Origin: Psychrobacillus sp. FSL K6-2836
GTDB lineage: Bacteria; Bacillota; Bacilli; Bacillales_A; Planococcaceae
Direction of reading: 5' to 3'
Assembly (NCBI RefSeq): GCF_038003085.1
Contig: NZ_JBBOOM010000002.1
Location: 58,502 to 122,501 of the forward strand
DNA length: 64,000 nucleotides
Shown: in pieces, positions 61,590 through 64,000 of the stretch
Position numbering within the stretch: position 1 is the stretch's first letter
Layout: each line of letters begins with the position of its first letter
Made by a program: the position numbers and the translations under genes
Notes under the pieces: model-generated
Told to the model about the DNA's origin: nothing
Database searches by the model: none
Seen by the model: the letters and a program-made list of their open reading frames with translations, nothing else

Positions 61590-62030
61590 ATGATTTCAAT
61601 CGATAGAAAACTAAGATTACGAGATTTAGAAGTTTTTCGTTTCTTTAAAGATGATAAAATGCTCGCTTATGTCATTATTGAAGATACTAGAGGACCCTTT
61701 ACAGAAGAAGATAAAAAGTTAGAGCCACTTTGTTTTTTAGATGACGAAGATATAAATGTAATTGTTAATGTATTTAGAATTTATTTCCTATCAGATGAAC
61801 CTTTAGAAAAAGAGGAGTCGATTATGTTAAGACAGTTTTTTGGAGAGTTAGTTGACATTAGTTCTGTTACAAACTATATTACTCAAGAATTTATACAAAA
61901 AGACTTATATGAGCATGTGGATGATTCTTGGGATGTTAAAACTTATCAAAGAATGTTAGATATAATTGGTTCAAAGTATAAAATCCAATCAATTGATAAA
62001 AAAAGTTGGTTAAATTTATCTCAAGAATAA
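61590..62030 (+). CDS. uncharacterised protein, paralogue of 55024-55434
   Basis: 146 residues. Shares the opening RKLRLRDLEVF, the middle FLSDEPLEKEE and the closing SWLNLSQE with the other copy, but identity is low. The ATG follows GGATAGGTG. Function unknown; both copies belong to one-gene units. Confidence 0.65.
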   Translation: MISIDRKLRLRDLEVFRFFKDDKMLAYVIIEDTRGPFTEEDKKLEPLCFLDDEDINVIVNVFRIYFLSDEPLEKEESIMLRQFFGELVDISSVTNYITQEFIQKDLYEHVDDSWDVKTYQRMLDIIGSKYKIQSIDKKSWLNLSQE

Positions 62031-62049
62031 TGTCTATTTATTCGAATAT

Positions 62050-62110
62050 TATGGGTTCCTTAGGCAACTCTTTTTTTAATTGAACTACCACGGCAGGTTA
62101 GCTAAATAAG
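62050..62110 (+). repeat. CTAAC element, H1b + H2
   Basis: GGGTTCCTTAGGCAACTC, T-run, TTGAACTACCACGGCAGG, TTAGCTAAATAAG. The CTAACG entry is lost. Confidence 0.75.
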
Positions 62111-62153
62111 TGTGTAGAAAATCACTAAAAACACATTTTAAAAGAGGGAAATT

Positions 62154-62297
62154 ATGAACCACTACCAAATTGGAAAGTTGCATTAAAAATTTGAACAAAA
62201 TTAATACAGTGAATTTCCAAATGTAAAAAAACGACATGATTTCTTAATCAGAAGCAATATTATTAAGCTAACTGGTGCTTTACTTCAAGAAGGGTAA
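62154..62297 (+). pseudogene. short broken gene ending inside a CTAAC element
   Basis: ATG behind AGAGGGAAA. One frame with two TAA stops: NHYQIGKLH, stop, KFEQN, stop, YSEFPNVKKRHDFLIRSNII, then KLTGALLQEG from repeat sequence. The family cannot be told. Confidence 0.4.
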
Positions 62298-62340
62298 AGC
62301 CTGATTTTTATGGAACTAAAGTAGCAGTTTAGTTCCATAA
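62258..62340 (+). repeat. CTAAC element, H1a + H2
   Basis: ATATTATTAAGCTAACTGGTGC, H1a, TTATGGAACTAAAGTAGCAG, TTTAGTTCCATAA. Both H2 arms carry the same compensating change (GGAAC/GTTCC), which supports selection on pairing. Confidence 0.92.
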
Positions 62341-62407
62341 AAAAATCCTTTAAAATGCTTGTAGTTTTAAATGGTTTGAATATACTGTAAATAAAGGAGG
62401 GATAAAT

Positions 62408-62587
62408 ATGATTTGGTTAATAGTGCTTATTATTCTTTTTATTATTATCGCCTTTGCTTTACTAGTTGACAGAAGAAATAAGAGAATTAATAACAATAAT
62501 CAGAATTCAATTAATTCAAATGCAAAACCAGGAGAAAGTTCTAACATCTATATGATGGGCGATAATAGATATAAAAATGGAGAATAA
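62408..62587 (+). CDS. 59-residue single-helix membrane protein
   Basis: AAAGGAGGG lies 8 bases before the ATG. Helix WLIVLIILFIIIAFALLV, then a basic DRRNKRINN and an Asn-rich polar tail with KPGESSNIYMMGDNR. A convincing small gene, too short for usual cut-offs. Function unknown. Confidence 0.6.
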   Translation: MIWLIVLIILFIIIAFALLVDRRNKRINNNNQNSINSNAKPGESSNIYMMGDNRYKNGE

Positions 62588-62618
62588 CTCTCTTAATTTA
62601 AATAGTTTGTGAAGTGGT

Positions 62619-62702
62619 GTACTAAAATACCGGAGGCTTAACGTCAAGAAGGGGAAAGCCTTTTTTTCTTATTGAACTAACGCAGAAGTTTAGTTCAATA
62701 AG
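62619..62702 (+). repeat. CTAAC element, H1a + H2
   Basis: TGTACTAAAATACCGGAGGCTTAACGTC, worn stem, TTATTGAACTAACGCAGAAG, TTTAGTTCAATAAG (perfect H2). Confidence 0.88.
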
Positions 62703-62842
62703 CAGGTATAACTGTAAAGCTGTCCAAGTAAGTTATTATATGAGAACTACTCAAGTATTATAAGAGATTGCTAATATCAACAATAGTGATAATAGCGACA
62801 TACTATACAAAAACACCCTATTTGAGGACAAGGAGATTGCTT

Positions 62843-63742
62843 ATGACCCTCGCAATTTTGGAGCTATTCGTATTCCAATTGATATTACCGACTGTGTTTA
62901 TTATTTCATTATGGAAAGGGACTTTCCCTAGTAAATTGAATTGGTTAGCGCAGGCAATGTTTACAGTGTTATTTACAACTTGGTTATTTTTTTCATCGTC
63001 ATGGGATTGGTTCAGTTATTATCTAAGATTCATAATGCTGTTCTTTTTGTTACTGTCGACGCATAATTCATGGAAAAAAGTACAATCTCTACCGTTTCGC
63101 ATCAAATTCAACCGTAGACAGAAGATGTCTCTTAGTTACAATCTCCTTCTTTTACTTGTTTTCGGTGCTTATAATGTTTTGATATTCAGTGGTTTTACAA
63201 CTAAAGATGTAGCAATTGAACTCGACTTTCCGCTGAAAAATGGGACATATTATGTTGGTCAGGGCGGAAATCATGTGCTTATTAATTATCATAATGCTTA
63301 TACCAGTCAGCAATATGCTTTAGACATAGTTAAGCTGAATAAATTCGGGATCCGAGCAGCTGGTATTTACCCAGAGGAACTTGATAAATTCGTCACATAT
63401 GGAGAACAATTATATAGTCCATGTACCGGTAGCGTACTCGAAGTCCGTAATGATTTACCAGATTTGACACCTCCCGATGCTGATTCTGAAAATGTAGAAG
63501 GAAATTTCCTCAACTTACTCTGTGAGGAGGAAAATGTAAATGTCTATATCGCGCACATGCAAGAAGGAACTGTTGTTGTAAAAGAAGGGGAAAGTATACA
63601 GAAAGGAGAGCCAATCGGGTTAGTTGGCAATTCAGGAAATACATCAGAACCACATTTACACATCCATGCTGAAAAAAACGGAGTAGGTGTGCCAATCCAC
63701 TTCAATGGAAGATTTCTAATAAAAAACAGCTTAATTTGGTAA
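62843..63742 (+). CDS. membrane-anchored M23-family peptidase
   Basis: 299 residues; AAGGAGA before this ATG is preferred to a TTG 25 codons upstream, though that extension also looks coding. Four helices fill residues 1-125. The C-terminal M23 domain has YHNAYTSQQYALDIV (first His and Asp), LYSPCTGSVLEV, KGEPIGLVGNSGNTSEPHLH and the closing HLHIHAE. M23 enzymes bind zinc and cut murein cross-links; some members of this membrane-bound type are inactive sensors. Confidence 0.85.
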   Translation: MTLAILELFVFQLILPTVFIISLWKGTFPSKLNWLAQAMFTVLFTTWLFFSSSWDWFSYYLRFIMLFFLLLSTHNSWKKVQSLPFRIKFNRRQKMSLSYNLLLLLVFGAYNVLIFSGFTTKDVAIELDFPLKNGTYYVGQGGNHVLINYHNAYTSQQYALDIVKLNKFGIRAAGIYPEELDKFVTYGEQLYSPCTGSVLEVRNDLPDLTPPDADSENVEGNFLNLLCEEENVNVYIAHMQEGTVVVKEGESIQKGEPIGLVGNSGNTSEPHLHIHAEKNGVGVPIHFNGRFLIKNSLIW

Positions 63743-63796
63743 GCAAAGTTTTTAAGTGTTCTTCAGATTCTTATAGGTCTTTCTATTATTACTTCG

Positions 63797-63842
63797 GATG
63801 TTTACTTCAAGAAGGAGTAACGCCTTTTTTCTTATTAAAATA
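63797..63842 (+). repeat. CTAAC element, H1a, last copy
   Basis: TCGGATGTTTACTTC, GGAGTAACGCC, T-run, TTATTAAAATATTAA. The CTAACG entry and H2 are lost. Confidence 0.7.
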
Positions 63843-63926
63843 TTAATATAGTATAAAATTATTTGGAAACAATTCCTGTTTCTTATTCGTCTTTATAAAC
63901 TACTTGAGAATTTGTGAGGGAAGAAA

Positions 63927-64000
63927 ATGGAAGAATTAGATATAATATTAATAATTAAAATGATTATTATTGGGCTAGTTCAAGGCTTTACAGAACCAAT
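63927..64000 (+). CDS. uppP: probable undecaprenyl-diphosphatase, N-terminus (cut by window edge)
   Basis: GTGAGGGAAG precedes the ATG. MEELDIILIIKMIIIGLVQG then FTEP is the characteristic start of UppP/BacA, the integral membrane phosphatase that recycles the lipid carrier and gives bacitracin resistance. Only 24 codons are visible, so the call rests on the VQGFTEP block. Confidence 0.7.
   Translation, partial: MEELDIILIIKMIIIGLVQGFTEP

Noticed and set aside
4139..63842. Reading the repeats as a CRISPR array
   Set aside because: Spacing is hundreds to thousands of bases, copies diverge and include T-runs; no cas genes.
4139..63842. Calling the repeats canonical attC sites
   Set aside because: The ends read GTTAGTT/AACTAAC rather than GTTRRRY/RYYYAAC, there are no recognisable L boxes, and no IntI is present.

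Overview
The window is low-GC DNA from a Gram-positive bacterium, most likely a member of the order Bacillales (Bacillaceae or Planococcaceae). The support is strong AGGAGG-type ribosome binding sites, frequent TTG and GTG starts, and Bacillus-type families: YjcQ, DUF4083-like, PadR with DUF2812, PaiB, an ECF sigma factor with a SnoaL-like tail, and a BcrA-type ABC module. The genus cannot be fixed from this sequence. I saw no rRNA, tRNA, CRISPR array, prophage or integrase.

From about 4.1 kb to the right edge the window is a long accessory array. Small units, usually one gene of 0.2-1.0 kb, are separated by about 60 copies of one intergenic repeat, called here the CTAAC element. A complete copy is about 80 bp and has two parts. 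H1 begins CTAACG-GGTGCTTTA and is a terminator-like hairpin followed by T's. H2 is a palindrome, TTATTGAACTAA followed by GCnGCAG and then TTTAGTTCAATAA. Four H1 stem types share the same flanks: a (GCTTTACT/AGTAAAGC), b (GGTTGC/GCAACTC), c (GGCTGCC/GGTAGC) and d (GACCATC/GATGGTC). Every copy I could orient points the same way, including those on both sides of the minus-strand gene at 21551-22084. Almost all genes are on the plus strand. The layout resembles an integron cassette array, but the repeat is not a canonical attC and no recombinase is visible.

The cargo is typical of such arrays. It includes GNAT acetyltransferases, SAM methyltransferases, VOC, Nudix and GyrI-like proteins, serine hydrolases, an MccF-like peptidase, an MFS exporter, a phosphotransferase, short lipoproteins and many two- to four-helix membrane proteins. 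Decayed genes are common: truncated starts or ends, single in-frame stops, A-run frameshifts and internally deleted kinase, LysE and acetyltransferase genes.

A second layer of mobility sits on the array. A complete IS110-family element (2549-4140) and three transposase-less derivatives (18635-19009, 27923-28301, 47119-47366) are inserted at the same point of a CTAAC element, between CT and AACG, in one orientation. The long non-coding end of the IS, kept in the derivatives, is the place expected for a bridge RNA. It contains one segment resembling the target and one resembling the element's own end. A different MITE-like repeat with GAGGCTGGG ends occurs as an inverted pair (35393-35635 and 41945-42188).

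Two stretches look like ordinary operons. At the left edge there is a hydrolase fragment followed by an ABC transporter pair. At 56261-61140 there is a response regulator, BcrA-like ATPase, permease, histidine kinase and serine hydrolase, with a run of TCTTAAG repeats before the ATPase. The window ends in an M23 peptidase and the start of a probable uppP. Together these suggest a theme of defence against cell-wall-active peptides.
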